The notes under the pieces are model-generated. The model ran no database searches. It was not told the origin of the DNA and saw only the letters and a list, made by a program, of their open reading frames with translations. This document shows positions 48,278-57,534 of a DNA stretch of 64,000 bases, piece by piece (position 1 is the first letter of the stretch; each line of letters begins with the position of its first letter). Position numbers and translations under genes: made by a program. The DNA is taken from the NCBI GenBank assembly GCA_002937455.1, contig PTJZ01000005.1, positions 62,001 through 126,000 on the forward strand, written 5' to 3'. This DNA comes from Alphaproteobacteria bacterium MarineAlpha11_Bin1. Its GTDB lineage: Bacteria; Pseudomonadota; Alphaproteobacteria; MPNO01; UBA830.

Positions 48278-49252
48278 TTAAGAATGCCAGATGCCGCGCC
48301 TATAGCGTTGTAGATACGTTGGCAGGACAGAATCGACGCCGGTTGCCTGAATCCCTAGGTCTTTTAGACCCAGCACTTTGTCGGAAGTAATGTTATCTTT
48401 TCGAAGCAGCCTTACCTGATCTCTGGTGATTGGTGATTGGGGTCCGAAGTTCAGGGCGGAAGGTACCGCAAAAGCGAGTTCTGCGACTGCTGCCTGAATA
48501 TGGGCGACCGGAAAAGGCAACGGAAGCAGTAAACGCCGTCGTTCGATTGTCTTCAGAGTGATTTCCATCAGTTCGCGAAAAGTGAAAATGGTGGATCCAC
48601 CCAGTTCGTATGTTAGGCCCGCCTTGGTAGGGTCTCCGGCTACCACAGAGACGGCTTTGGCTACGTCACCTACATAGACCGGCTCGAACCTAGTGTGGCC
48701 ACCGCCAATCAACGGAAGAAACGGCAACAATCGAGCCATCGAGGCAAATTTATTAAAAAAATCGTCCTCCGGGCCAAATACTATGCTCGGACGCAGAATC
48801 GTCGCACCCGGGAAGGATTCCTTTACCCCCTCCTCACCCAACCCCTTTGTAGAGGCATAGACAGAGTTAGACGCTGGGTTGGCGCCGATTGCCGACATTT
48901 GAACGAACGTGTCTGCCCCTGCTGCTTTTGCTGCTTTTGCCACCCTTGTGGCGCCTTCCGCCTGAAGATTGACGAAGTTTTGTGCGCGGTTGTTCTGGAG
49001 AATACCGACTAGATTGATGACCGTATCCGCGCTTTTTACAGCCGCAGCTACGGATTCATCATCCCGAATGTTCGCCGCTATTGGTACAATCTGCCCTACA
49101 TCGCCCATAGGCTTCAAGAACCCAGCCCGTTCTGGGCGTCGGACGGCAGCACGTACTCGAGCACCGGACCTCGCGATCTCACGTACTACATATCTGCCGA
49201 TAAAGCCCGAAGCGCCGAAAACGGTAACGACATCCATAGAAGATATGCCCAT
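48278..49252 (-). CDS. NDUFA9-like NAD(P)-binding protein (complex I accessory family)
   Basis: A 324-aa atypical SDR with VVTVFGASGFIGRYVVREIA at the N-terminus, VINLVGILQNNRAQNFVNLQAEG and STKGLGEEGVKESF. It is of the family that includes mitochondrial complex I subunit NDUFA9. The bacterial role is not established. ATG at 49252 or 49237 are both possible. The start at 49237 (MDVVTVFGAS) gives the shorter and more usual N-terminus. Confidence 0.88.
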   Translation of the reverse strand: MGISSMDVVTVFGASGFIGRYVVREIARSGARVRAAVRRPERAGFLKPMGDVGQIVPIAANIRDDESVAAAVKSADTVINLVGILQNNRAQNFVNLQAEGATRVAKAAKAAGADTFVQMSAIGANPASNSVYASTKGLGEEGVKESFPGATILRPSIVFGPEDDFFNKFASMARLLPFLPLIGGGHTRFEPVYVGDVAKAVSVVAGDPTKAGLTYELGGSTIFTFRELMEITLKTIERRRLLLPLPFPVAHIQAAVAELAFAVPSALNFGPQSPITRDQVRLLRKDNITSDKVLGLKDLGIQATGVDSVLPTYLQRYRRGIWHS

Positions 49253-49415
49253 GCTATTTACAGTGTATCTCGGTGCAATTCCGAAAGGGGCGAAAGAGAA
49301 GTCACGCTAATAAAGAGTGGTTAATATTGCGTCAACATATATGGCAAAATCAGTTGACATTGACCTGAGCCAATTGCATACCCACGCTTCGTTTTGGGGT
49401 AACCGGCGAACGGAG

Positions 49416-49502
<87 letters not shown>

Positions 49503-49569
49503 CTTTCTGCATTGATTGCAAAACAGCCCGAAATCCAATTACGGATTTGTGGGTGGGAACGGAGGCGGT

Positions 49570-50181
49570 TTGTCGATTGAGCTTTATCACGGGGACCTGC
49601 CCGACGGCCTTGATCTTGGAGACTCAGTCGCGATTGATACTGAGGCCATGGGGCTCCATCCAAATCGCGACCGACTTTGCCTCGCGCAGTTGTCGTCCGG
49701 TGATGGAAACGCGCATTTGGTAAAATTTGGCCGGAACGAGTTTAATGCCCCAAACCTCTGCCGCATTCTGGCTGATCCTGATATAGAAATATTATTCCAT
49801 TATGGACGCTTCGATATAGCGGTGTTGCGATATTTTCTAGGGGTTACCGCGCGCCCAGCGTATTGTACGAAAATTGCTTCAAAGCTGGCCCGCACCTACA
49901 CGGACCGTCATGGCCTAAAGGATCTATGTCGCGAACTTATAGGTGTGGAAATATCGAAGGAGCAGCAATCCTCCGATTGGGGGGCGGACGAATTGTCGGA
50001 ACAACAGATGAAATACGCGGCTTCCGACGTGATTTACTTACACGCCTTGCGCGAAAAGCTAGACGAAATGCTGGTACGAGAGGGGCGCATCGAAATAGCG
50101 CAGGCTTGTTTCGAGTTTCTCCCGAACCGCGCCGAGTTGGATCTATCCGGCTGGCCGGAAGTGGACATATTCGCCCATTGA
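49570..50181 (+). CDS. rnd: Ribonuclease D (short form)
   Basis: A 203-aa 3'-5' exonuclease of the DEDDy family that trims tRNA and other structured RNA 3' ends. The acidic residues are in AIDTEAMGL (D, E), HYGRFDIAVLRYF (D) and YAASDVIYLHALREK (Y..D). It lacks the C-terminal HRDC domains of enterobacterial RNase D. The TTG at 49570 has GGAGG five bases upstream and gives the family N-terminus. An in-frame ATG further up lies in the space after the tRNA. It is the first gene of an envelope operon-like run. Confidence 0.92.
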   Translation: MSIELYHGDLPDGLDLGDSVAIDTEAMGLHPNRDRLCLAQLSSGDGNAHLVKFGRNEFNAPNLCRILADPDIEILFHYGRFDIAVLRYFLGVTARPAYCTKIASKLARTYTDRHGLKDLCRELIGVEISKEQQSSDWGADELSEQQMKYAASDVIYLHALREKLDEMLVREGRIEIAQACFEFLPNRAELDLSGWPEVDIFAH

Positions 50182-50240
50182 GACCCTCTTTAGCGATGGA
50201 AAGTTGATTAAATCTTTTATTTATCTTTCGCTAAGGGGTC
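50182..50240. repeat. Imperfect inverted repeat between rnd and kdsD
   Basis: GACCC-TCTTTAGCGA-TGG-AAAG at 50182-50203 is complementary, with small gaps, to CTTTCGCTAAGGGGTC at 50225-50240. This gives a stem of roughly 15 paired bases with a 21-base AT-rich loop directly after the rnd stop. It may be a terminator or processing site, so kdsD may have its own promoter. Confidence 0.4.
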
Positions 50241-50304
50241 GCCGGGTTCTACGGATTCGGATAGGATATAAAGGCGATAAGCAATTGATATTGTTGGATC
50301 AAAG

Positions 50305-51303
50305 ATGTCGGACACCGAAGATACCTTGGTAGACAATATATGCTCTTCCTCCTCGTCGGCGTTGGAGTCAGCGCGGCGCGTGCTCGATGTTGAGATATCG
50401 GGCTTGCAGGCCCTATCGCGCGCGTTGGATGCACGTTTCACTCAGGCTGTTGTGCTTTTGGGTAATGTGGAAGGGCGGGTCATTGTCACTGGCATGGGAA
50501 AAAGTGGTCACATAGCTCGGAAAATCGCGGCAACTTTGGCGTCCACTGGAACGCCATCTCAATATGTGCATCCGGGTGAAGCTAGCCACGGCGATCTTGG
50601 GATGATCACCTCGAAAGATGCAGTCATCGCGATGTCAAATTCGGGCGAGACGGCTGAGCTTTCGGATATTGTTGCCTACGTCAAGCTCAAGCGTATCCCC
50701 CTTATTTCAATAACCGGTCGTCCCGACAGTGTGTTAGCCGAAGCCGCCGACGTATCGCTTTTGGTACCGGACAGCCCGGAAGCTTGTCCGCTAAGCCTTG
50801 CGCCGACCACATCGACTACGGTCATGCTAGTATTGGGCGATGCAATCGCGGTCACGCTGCTTGAACGGCGTGGTTTTTCGCCTGATGATTTTCACCTTCT
50901 TCATCCTGGGGGTCAGCTTGGATCCCGTCTTATCCGCGCCGATGACATAATGCGTAGCGGTCGGGATCTGCCACTCGTCTCCGTCGATACACCGATGGCC
51001 GAGGCAATTATAGAAATGACTGCTAAACAGCTAGGTTGCGTCGGCGTTAGCACCGCGGATGGGAAACTGGTTGGGGTGATCACCGATGGTGACCTGCGTC
51101 GGCATATGGAAGGAGATATATTGGCTATGATGGCATCGGAGGTCATGACTGCGGATCCAAAGACCGTTGGTTACGATTCTTTGGCGGCGCAGGTTTTGGC
51201 GATGATGAATGAGAACAAGATTACTACGTCCTTTGTTGTGGCTGAAGGTGAGCCCCTCGGCATCATTCACATACACGATATTCTTAGAACCGGTCTCTCG
51301 TGA
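50305..51303 (+). CDS. kdsD: Arabinose-5-phosphate isomerase (KpsF/GutQ)
   Basis: A 332-aa enzyme that makes D-arabinose 5-phosphate, the precursor of Kdo in lipopolysaccharide. An N-terminal SIS domain (VTGMGKSGHIARKIAATLAS, HPGEASHGDLGM and a GETAELSD segment) is followed by two CBS domains (MRSGRDLPLVSVDTPMAEAI, VMTADPKTVGYDSLAAQVL). HPGGQLGSRL is typical. It is followed directly by lptC, in the usual order for Alphaproteobacteria. Confidence 0.94.
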   Translation: MSDTEDTLVDNICSSSSSALESARRVLDVEISGLQALSRALDARFTQAVVLLGNVEGRVIVTGMGKSGHIARKIAATLASTGTPSQYVHPGEASHGDLGMITSKDAVIAMSNSGETAELSDIVAYVKLKRIPLISITGRPDSVLAEAADVSLLVPDSPEACPLSLAPTTSTTVMLVLGDAIAVTLLERRGFSPDDFHLLHPGGQLGSRLIRADDIMRSGRDLPLVSVDTPMAEAIIEMTAKQLGCVGVSTADGKLVGVITDGDLRRHMEGDILAMMASEVMTADPKTVGYDSLAAQVLAMMNENKITTSFVVAEGEPLGIIHIHDILRTGLS

Positions 51304-51306
51304 TGA

Positions 51307-52002
51307 GTGGTAATAGTGTTGCGAAAGCCTGAAATCCATTTGACAGTGGGCGACGAATCCGACTCAGCAATAGAATCGCCACAAATGCCTCGGTACCGGT
51401 CGCGCTACAGCCGTTTCGTTATACTTATGAAGTACGCGCTGCCGGCCGTCGCTGTCATTATTCTACTATTAGTTGTGATCTGGCCGGAGTTCAAACCTAA
51501 ACCCGAACAATTTACCGTCGGGATCTCGGATCTCAAAGTAAAAATTGAGCGCGGGCAAAGGGTGGTAAACGCCAGGTTCACGGGTGTAGACGGTGAAAAT
51601 CGACCATTTTCAGTAACGGCGGACGCAGTGGCCCATGATGTTTATGGTGATGAGGGCGTCAATTTGAGCCGGCCCAAGGCAGATGTGACGCTTGCTAGCA
51701 ATTCCTGGGTGGCTATTTCCGCGCCGCGAGGCAGGTTCTGGCGTAAGTTGGAGGTACTCAATCTGGTTGGTGGCGTCGACCTGTTTCACGAAGACGGATA
51801 TGAATTCCAGACGGAGGAGGCTCGCATAGACTTCCGTAAAGCCGCCGCTGCAGGTGATACCAAGGTGCGTGGACAGGGGCCTTTCGGAATAGTCAACGCG
51901 GAAGGCTTTAGAATTCTTGACAGCGGTGACCGGATAATTTTTCGCGGTAAATCAAGCATGGTGATCTTTCCGGTGACGGCCAAACCGAGAGACGCAAAAT
52001 GA
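51307..52002 (+). CDS. lptC: LPS export protein LptC
   Basis: A 231-aa bitopic inner-membrane protein that links LptBFG to the periplasmic bridge. One membrane helix (residues about 41-63, KYALPAVAVIILLLVVIWP) follows a short basic tail. The rest is a periplasmic beta-jellyroll with conserved DLKVKIERGQRVVNARFTG. GTG 51307 is the first in-frame start. ATG 51303 is in another frame and stops after nine codons. A later ATG near MPRYRSRYSR is also possible. It overlaps lptA by 4 bp (ATGA). Confidence 0.88.
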   Translation: MVIVLRKPEIHLTVGDESDSAIESPQMPRYRSRYSRFVILMKYALPAVAVIILLLVVIWPEFKPKPEQFTVGISDLKVKIERGQRVVNARFTGVDGENRPFSVTADAVAHDVYGDEGVNLSRPKADVTLASNSWVAISAPRGRFWRKLEVLNLVGGVDLFHEDGYEFQTEEARIDFRKAAAAGDTKVRGQGPFGIVNAEGFRILDSGDRIIFRGKSSMVIFPVTAKPRDAK

Positions 52003-52847
52003 GATCAGCTTTTCGATTTCGGTTATTGGGGCCCGAAGCGGTTATTATAATTGCTCTGGCGTTTTCGGCCCAGGCTCAGGGTTTGGGGCTGCCCGGGCAG
52101 TCTCGTGATAAACCGATAGAAATTAATGCTGAAGACGGAATTGAATGGCAGCAGAAAAATAAGGCCTATATAGCCCGCGGCAATGCCCGGGCGGCGCAGG
52201 GTGATGTTGCGGTATTCGCTGATACTCTGAGCGCCTATTATCGGGAGACAGCGGCTGGTGGCACAGATATCTGGAGGATACACGCTGTCGGCCATGTACG
52301 TATCGTTACGCCAACCCAAAAGGCCTTTGGGGACAACGCAGTTTACGATGTCGACCAAGGCATTCTAATCCTCACCGGCGGTTCTCGGATTGAGACTAAA
52401 ACCGACCAAATAACAGCGCGGGATAGCATAGAATATTGGGAAAAACGTAATCTTGCGGTAGCTCGCGGCAACGCAATTGCCACGCGGGGCGAGAACAAGC
52501 TGCGCGCCGATGCCTTAACGGCATATTTTGCTAAAGATGCGAACGGCAAGTCCCAAGTCCGTAAAGTAGATGCGTTTGATAATGTAGTTATTACCACGCC
52601 GGATGAGATCGTTCGATCTAAACGCGGAGTTTACGATATTGAAACCGGTATTGCGACGCTCACCGGACAAGTTAAAATTACACGCGGCAATGACCAACTA
52701 AACGGGGAATATGCTGAGGTGAACCTTAATACGGGAGTAAGCAAATTGTTCGGCCGTGGCCAAAGTGGTGTTCAGGGTATTTTCACGCATGACAGCGATA
52801 TTCGGCGACGAAAGAATGACTCCTCCGAGAGAGGAAACATACAGTGA
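51999..52847 (+). CDS. lptA: LPS export periplasmic protein LptA (OstA-like)
   Basis: A 282-aa periplasmic protein with a signal peptide ([15 protein letters not shown]). OstA-type repeats follow: [54 protein letters not shown] and [21 protein letters not shown]. It is longer than E. coli LptA (about 185 aa), as often in Alphaproteobacteria. It bridges LPS from LptC to LptD. ATG overlaps the lptC stop. It overlaps lptB by 4 bp (GTGA). Confidence 0.9.
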   Translation: MRSAFRFRLLGPEAVIIIALAFSAQAQGLGLPGQSRDKPIEINAEDGIEWQQKNKAYIARGNARAAQGDVAVFADTLSAYYRETAAGGTDIWRIHAVGHVRIVTPTQKAFGDNAVYDVDQGILILTGGSRIETKTDQITARDSIEYWEKRNLAVARGNAIATRGENKLRADALTAYFAKDANGKSQVRKVDAFDNVVITTPDEIVRSKRGVYDIETGIATLTGQVKITRGNDQLNGEYAEVNLNTGVSKLFGRGQSGVQGIFTHDSDIRRRKNDSSERGNIQ

Positions 52848-53629
52848 AAAACCAAGACGCTAGAGCAATGATCGCGGATGATGAAGGACCGCGCTTAGTA
52901 GCGCAGAATGAAGGCCTCGAAGTTATTAAGGTCGGTAAGCGCTATAAAAAACGACCGGTGCTTAGAGACGTCAGTATGATTTTGAGGCGAGGTGAGGCCG
53001 TTGGTCTCTTGGGGCCTAATGGTGCTGGCAAGACGACTTGTTTTTATATCGTGACCGGACTTATAGCTGCCGATTACGGGTCCATTGCTCTTGACGGGCA
53101 AGACGTCACCGGCCTGCCCATGTACCGACGGTCTCGACTTGGGATCGGCTATTTGCCGCAGGAGGCGTCGATCTTTAGGGGTATGACCGTTGAAAATAAT
53201 ATTCGCGCGGTTCTTGAAGTCACGGATGATAACCCTGTACGACGCGAGGCGAGGCTTGAGGAACTACTTGCCGAATTTTCGGTCAGCCATCTGCGTCGCA
53301 CGCCCGCATTGGCCCTATCTGGAGGTGAACGGCGACGTGTTGAGATTGCCAGGGCTCTGGCATCCAACCCTAACTTCATGCTATTAGATGAGCCTTTCGC
53401 GGGTATTGATCCGATAGCCGTGGATGATATCCGTAGCTTGGTCAGGCATTTAAAAGATCGCGGAATCGGGGTGTTGATTACGGACCATAATGTTCGGGAA
53501 ACGCTCGACATCGTTGATCGGGCATATATTCTTCATGATGGCGCTGTCCTAATGGAAGGCGCACCCTCAGAAATAGTAGCACACGAGGATGTAAGACGAG
53601 TTTACCTTGGCGATAGATTCAGCCTATAG
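52844..53629 (+). CDS. lptB: LPS export ABC ATPase LptB
   Basis: A 261-aa ATPase that powers LPS extraction with LptFG. Walker [14 protein letters not shown], signature [17 protein letters not shown], Walker [13 protein letters not shown] and the switch His of [14 protein letters not shown] are intact. The sequence is of the LptB/YhbG type ([12 protein letters not shown]). GTG 52844 overlaps the lptA TGA. The permeases LptFG are not in this window, which is usual. Confidence 0.96.
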   Translation: MKNQDARAMIADDEGPRLVAQNEGLEVIKVGKRYKKRPVLRDVSMILRRGEAVGLLGPNGAGKTTCFYIVTGLIAADYGSIALDGQDVTGLPMYRRSRLGIGYLPQEASIFRGMTVENNIRAVLEVTDDNPVRREARLEELLAEFSVSHLRRTPALALSGGERRRVEIARALASNPNFMLLDEPFAGIDPIAVDDIRSLVRHLKDRGIGVLITDHNVRETLDIVDRAYILHDGAVLMEGAPSEIVAHEDVRRVYLGDRFSL

Positions 53630-53662
53630 GACTTTGAGCAAGTGTTTGTGATTCTCGTCTAA

Positions 53663-55276
53663 ATGGTGCTCAAATCAAAGTTGAGCCTTCGCCAGGGCCA
53701 AAACTTGGTGATAACGCCTGACCTGCAGCAGGCTATTAAGCTGCTGCAAATGTCTAATGTGGAGTTACAGAAATTTATCGAGGAAGAAGTTGCGCAGAAT
53801 CCTCTGCTTGAACTCGAGGAGCCGAGGGGTGTCCTGGAGAGAAGTTCCGAAGATCTGAGAGATCGCGGCCCGAAGTTGGATCAAGCTGTTAGAGCCTCGG
53901 ATCTTGATAGTGACAACAAAGTTGGTTCTTCTTACACGGACGATCCGGACAATGATGATATTGAGCCTTTGGCCTGGTCCGTTGAAAATACGATATCCGG
54001 GACGATGAGCCAAGGTTCCCGGTCCCTTGATACAGATATAGAGAATGTTTACGAAACGGTATCTGCTTCTGATTGGCCGTCTCTTGATATAGCCGTCGAT
54101 GAGATTTACCGGTCGAGTAGGGACAAGGGCGGGGCCGGCGAATATGACTTTGATCATAGAGTCTATAATCTTGCGAACACCGCCGCGGAAAAATCCACTC
54201 TCCGGGATTACTTGATCGGACAGGTTAATATCGATCTGGATACTCCTACTGAGATTATGATCGCACGCTACCTAATCGATATGCTTGACGATAATGGCTG
54301 GTTCTCGGGAGATCTGGAATCAGTTGCGCTAGCGCTTGGCTGCTCTATCGACCTAGTCGAACAGACCCTCGAGAAATGTCAGCAGATGGATCCACCCGGT
54401 GTGTTTGGCCGAACACTTGCGGAATGTCTCGCCCTTCAGCTGCACGAAAAGGATCGGCTTGACCCCGCAATGCAGGTGCTGCTTGATAATCTCGGGCTTT
54501 TGGGCAAACGAAGTTTTAGTCAACTCCGTCGCCTTTGTGAGGTAGATGCTGAAGATCTGCTCCAGATGGTTGCAGAGATCAAAGAACTGAATCCTCGCCC
54601 TGCCTCCGGTTTTAATCACGAAGTTTCGCAACTAGTGGTTCCCGATGTGTTTGTTCATTGTACCGAGAAAGGCTGGGTTGTAGAACTGAACAATGACATT
54701 ATGCCCCGGGCCCTAGTCAACAACCTCTTCTACCTAGATGTTCGGCGGCAAGCCCGAACAAAGGAAGATAGAGCATTTCTAAATGACCGGCTTCAGTCGG
54801 CACGCTGGTTGGTAAGAGCGTTGCATCAGCGGGCAGAGACAATCCTCAAGGTCGCTTCCGAAATAGTTAATCAGCAAGAGGCCTTCTTTGAGCGAGGGGT
54901 AGAGTTTCTTAAACCACTCACCCTCAGAGACATTGCAGAGGAGATTAACGTTCATGAAAGCACGGTAAGCCGGGTAACCCGGGCCAAATATCTAAGCATG
55001 AGCCGCGGTACCTTTGAGATGAAATATTTTTTTAATTCAGCGGTTGGCCGGGGCGAGGGAGGCGGGGGGCGATCATCCGAATCCGTCCGCTTCCGGATCA
55101 GGTGTCTGATCAGTCGTGAAACCCCAGAGAGCATTCTGTCCGACGATAGAATCGTCGGTATCCTGCGCGAAGAAGGTATCGCGATTGCCCGGCGAACGGT
55201 TGCTAAATACCGAGAAGCTATGGATATCCCGTCGTCGGTTGATCGGCGGCGCGAGAAGGCCATTCTGACCTTATAA
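53663..55276 (+). CDS. rpoN: RNA polymerase sigma-54 factor
   Basis: A 537-aa sigma-54. The N-terminal activator-interacting region I is Gln/Leu-rich (LRQGQNLVITPDLQQAIKLLQ), followed by an acidic region II (ESSDDL-like, about 60-130). The core-binding region is LPDYL...WFSGD, and the C-terminal DNA-binding part has the RpoN box ARRTVAKYRE. It directs genes for nitrogen metabolism and other needs, with enhancer-binding proteins. It follows lptB by 33 bp. Confidence 0.97.
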   Translation: MVLKSKLSLRQGQNLVITPDLQQAIKLLQMSNVELQKFIEEEVAQNPLLELEEPRGVLERSSEDLRDRGPKLDQAVRASDLDSDNKVGSSYTDDPDNDDIEPLAWSVENTISGTMSQGSRSLDTDIENVYETVSASDWPSLDIAVDEIYRSSRDKGGAGEYDFDHRVYNLANTAAEKSTLRDYLIGQVNIDLDTPTEIMIARYLIDMLDDNGWFSGDLESVALALGCSIDLVEQTLEKCQQMDPPGVFGRTLAECLALQLHEKDRLDPAMQVLLDNLGLLGKRSFSQLRRLCEVDAEDLLQMVAEIKELNPRPASGFNHEVSQLVVPDVFVHCTEKGWVVELNNDIMPRALVNNLFYLDVRRQARTKEDRAFLNDRLQSARWLVRALHQRAETILKVASEIVNQQEAFFERGVEFLKPLTLRDIAEEINVHESTVSRVTRAKYLSMSRGTFEMKYFFNSAVGRGEGGGGRSSESVRFRIRCLISRETPESILSDDRIVGILREEGIAIARRTVAKYREAMDIPSSVDRRREKAILTL

Positions 55277-55672
55277 AGGGCCTTTCCTACGTTAAAAGTC
55301 ACTTCCTCGACTCTATTGACTCGCCTATCCGCGGTGTTATTTTCCGGCACTCTGAGTGATAAAACAGGAATCACTCATATTGTTAGAACAAGAATTATAG
55401 ACCGTGGCCAGACTTCCACGAAGAACGGTTAATGAGATCTACAGTTTTAATTGAGCAGGTTGCGACCAGTGACCATTAACCGGATTTCAGTCAATTCCCT
55501 CTCGGAAAGATCTTGAAGAGATACTTAAGATGGTAGCGTCTGGCTGAGCGTTAAGGGTCTAGTAACGGAAAATATTGGTATGAGATTGCTCTATCTAAGC
55601 TTTAGCCGAAATGCTGATTGGACACTGTTTGGGCCTGAGAGGCCCACAGTTTAGAAGGGCTGGAGACGACTT
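55277..55672. other. Non-coding rpoN-ptsN gap with three inverted repeats
   Basis: 396 bp with no ORF on either strand that could encode the ribosome hibernation factor HPF often found here. Three inverted repeats are visible: TGAGTGAT (55353-55360)/ATCACTCA (55370-55377), CGGTTAATG (55426-55434)/CATTAACCG (55474-55482), and GGGCC/GGCCC around 55631-55645. They could belong to a terminator for rpoN, a leader of ptsN, or a small RNA. Confidence 0.5.
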
Positions 55673-56137
55673 TTGGAAATAGAAGACATTCTCAGTGCGG
55701 ACCGCATAGTCATATCGCTCGAGGCGGGAAGCAAGAAAAACGCACTTCGGGAACTCGCTGGTAAAGCAGCGAGTAAAACCGGGCTTGAGGAACACGAAAT
55801 TTTTGAAGTTCTTATGGAACGAGAACGCTTAGGGACTACCGGAGTGGGAAGCGGTATCGCTATTCCTCATGGCAAAATTCCTGATCTCGATCACCTGTTC
55901 GGATGTTTTGCGAAGCTTGACAATCCTGTCGACTTCGACGCGATCGATGGTGAGCCGGTAGATCTGATTTTCCTTTTACTAGCCCCAGAACTAGTTGGGG
56001 CAGACCACCTCAAAGCGTTAGCCAGAATCTCACGCGTTCTTCGCAATGCGGCAAAGTGCGACAAGCTGAGATTAGCTAAGACTCCGGAGCGAATATTTAG
56101 TTTGCTGACCCAAGAGGCACACACTCACGCGGCCTGA
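55673..56137 (+). CDS. ptsN: PTS IIA-like nitrogen regulatory protein
   Basis: A 154-aa IIA(Ntr) protein. The phosphorylated His66 lies in GSGIAIPHGKIPD. The family pattern (MEIEDILSADRIVISL, PVDLIFLLLAPE, HLKALARISRVLR) is complete. It takes phosphate from NPr and tunes potassium uptake, carbon and nitrogen metabolism. The start TTG at 55673 lies near TGGAGACGAC. Distance from rpoN is 396 bp. Confidence 0.95.
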   Translation: MEIEDILSADRIVISLEAGSKKNALRELAGKAASKTGLEEHEIFEVLMERERLGTTGVGSGIAIPHGKIPDLDHLFGCFAKLDNPVDFDAIDGEPVDLIFLLLAPELVGADHLKALARISRVLRNAAKCDKLRLAKTPERIFSLLTQEAHTHAA

Positions 56138-56180
56138 GTGGGTGAGGAGTGAACCGGTTGTGCCTCTCCTGGGCTCGAAG

Positions 56181-56402
56181 TTAGTGAACGCTTAGCGGTT
56201 CCATGTCGTGCTGTCGGACGGTCGCAAAAGCTACGTCGCGTTCGACATCCATCAGCGCGATTTCCGCACCATTAGCCGCATAAACGCCAAAGCGAGATGA
56301 CCCGTTCTCAATGACTTTTTTTATATAAGCGACATTATGCATACCCATCATTTCAAAATCTGCCGGGCTAATAAAATTTTTCGCTATTTCACTATTGTGC
56401 AT
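56181..56402 (-). CDS. DUF1150 family protein
   Basis: A 73-aa protein of the alphaproteobacterial DUF1150 family: ISPADFEMMGMHNVAYIKKV, then YAANGAEIALMDVERDVAFATV. Its function is unknown. Members often follow small heat-shock genes, as here with 68 bp between the hsp20 stop and ATG 56402. GGAG precedes the start. Probably in the hsp20 operon and heat-induced, which is inference from position. Confidence 0.9.
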   Translation of the reverse strand: MHNSEIAKNFISPADFEMMGMHNVAYIKKVIENGSSRFGVYAANGAEIALMDVERDVAFATVRQHDMEPLSVH

Positions 56403-56470
56403 CTTTCTCCACCTTGCCTTGAGTTAACGCTGGACGTTTTATACCTACAAGAAAATATGTTTCGTCCTAC

Positions 56471-56920
56471 TTAAACTTCTACCGCCTTCAGTTTAGTTTG
56501 CCGTTCTTGGCCCCGGGTATTGATTTCGATCGTGCGCGAGAGCGTTTCGACGACTGGTCGCTCAAGACTTATGTGCAACAATCCATTGTCAAGTTCCGCG
56601 CCGATAACGCTGATACCTGAGGCTAGCAGGAAAGACCGCTGGAACTCACGTGCCGCAATGCCCCGATGCAAAAATTCTCGGCCCAAATCGTCGTTCTGCT
56701 TCCCCCGTATAACGAGCTGGGCGGCCTCAACTTTTATTGACAAGTCTTCTCGAGCGAATCCGGCCACAGCGAGCGTAATCCGGATGTCATTCTCTCCTGT
56801 ACGTTCAATATTATAAGGGGGATAACCCTCGGATGAGGATTTGCTCACGCGATCCAAAGCCCTTTCTAGCTCATCAAATCCGAGTAGAAATGGACTATTA
56901 AACAACGAGAGGCGTGTCAT
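56471..56920 (-). CDS. Small heat-shock protein, Hsp20 (IbpA-like)
   Basis: A 149-aa alpha-crystallin chaperone that holds unfolding proteins. The short N-terminal arm (MTRLSLFNSPFLLGFDELE) and the alpha-crystallin domain (YPPYNIERTGENDIRITLAVAG, GRE-FLHRGIAAREFQRSF, LDNGLLHISLERP) are clear. The C-terminal I-x-I-type motif is SRTIEINT. ATG 56920 has GAGGAG seven bases upstream. The 5' untranslated part contains a sequence complementary to the start region (see separate entry). DUF1150 follows. Confidence 0.92.
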   Translation of the reverse strand: MTRLSLFNSPFLLGFDELERALDRVSKSSSEGYPPYNIERTGENDIRITLAVAGFAREDLSIKVEAAQLVIRGKQNDDLGREFLHRGIAAREFQRSFLLASGISVIGAELDNGLLHISLERPVVETLSRTIEINTRGQERQTKLKAVEV

Positions 56921-56999
56921 TGGAATTCTCCTCAACTAAGTGGGCAATTAGGGTTACAAGCCCGACTCAGCTACGACTAATAACTATATGGGAATTCCA
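56921..56999 (-). promoter_or_regulatory. Complementary arms around hsp20 ribosome site (possible RNA thermometer)
   Basis: In the hsp20 mRNA, UGGAAUUC (56999-56992) could pair perfectly over 8 bases with GAAUUCCA (56928-56921), which lies between the Shine-Dalgarno GAGGAG and the start AUG and includes the last base of the Shine-Dalgarno. Another small hairpin (GGGCUUGUAACCC) lies between. Pairing would hide the ribosome site at low temperature, as in ROSE-type leaders of alphaproteobacterial small heat-shock genes. Confidence 0.4.
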
Positions 57000-57397
57000 G
57001 TGGTATTTTTCAACCTACCACGATTTTGAACTGTGTGTCGTGTCTTATCAACGACCTATATGTAGTACGACTAAAGTGCCTAAAATGGGCTTGTTTACCC
57101 AGCTGATTGTGGGAATCATCTTCTCAAATAATCGGATAGAGACTCATCATGTGATTCCGATATTGGAGACCAAACAAATTCGGGAACGGTTTTGCTAACC
57201 AGTCATGAGCGAAAATGAGCTCACTGGATGCCAATGTTATAAATTTTTCTAATGAAGATAGATTTGGGTGAAACTTTTAAAATAATATACTGGACGGTAG
57301 ACTGATTAGAAAAAGGCTTGCCGAAAACTTCTGTAGAGTCATTCAGTTCGACCACAAATTAGGCCTTTCGGTAATGTGATGATAATGCTCAGGGAAT
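57000..57397. other. Intergenic region before tRNA-Ala, no gene seen
   Basis: About 400 bp, AT-rich, between the hsp20 leader and tRNA-Ala. It should contain the hsp20 promoter. A plus-strand frame (56914-57198) covers the leader in antisense and has no ribosome site or recognised motif, so I do not count it as a gene. No terminator was identified. Confidence 0.45.
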
Positions 57398-57473
<76 letters not shown>

Positions 57474-57534
57474 GAAGTATGATTTTGCGGCGCGTACTCT
57501 ATTTCGACGCGAGAGTAGCCGCAATAACTAATTT

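Noticed and set aside
56914..57198. Plus-strand 94-codon frame covering the hsp20 leader
   Set aside because: Antisense to the hsp20 start and AT-rich without a domain.
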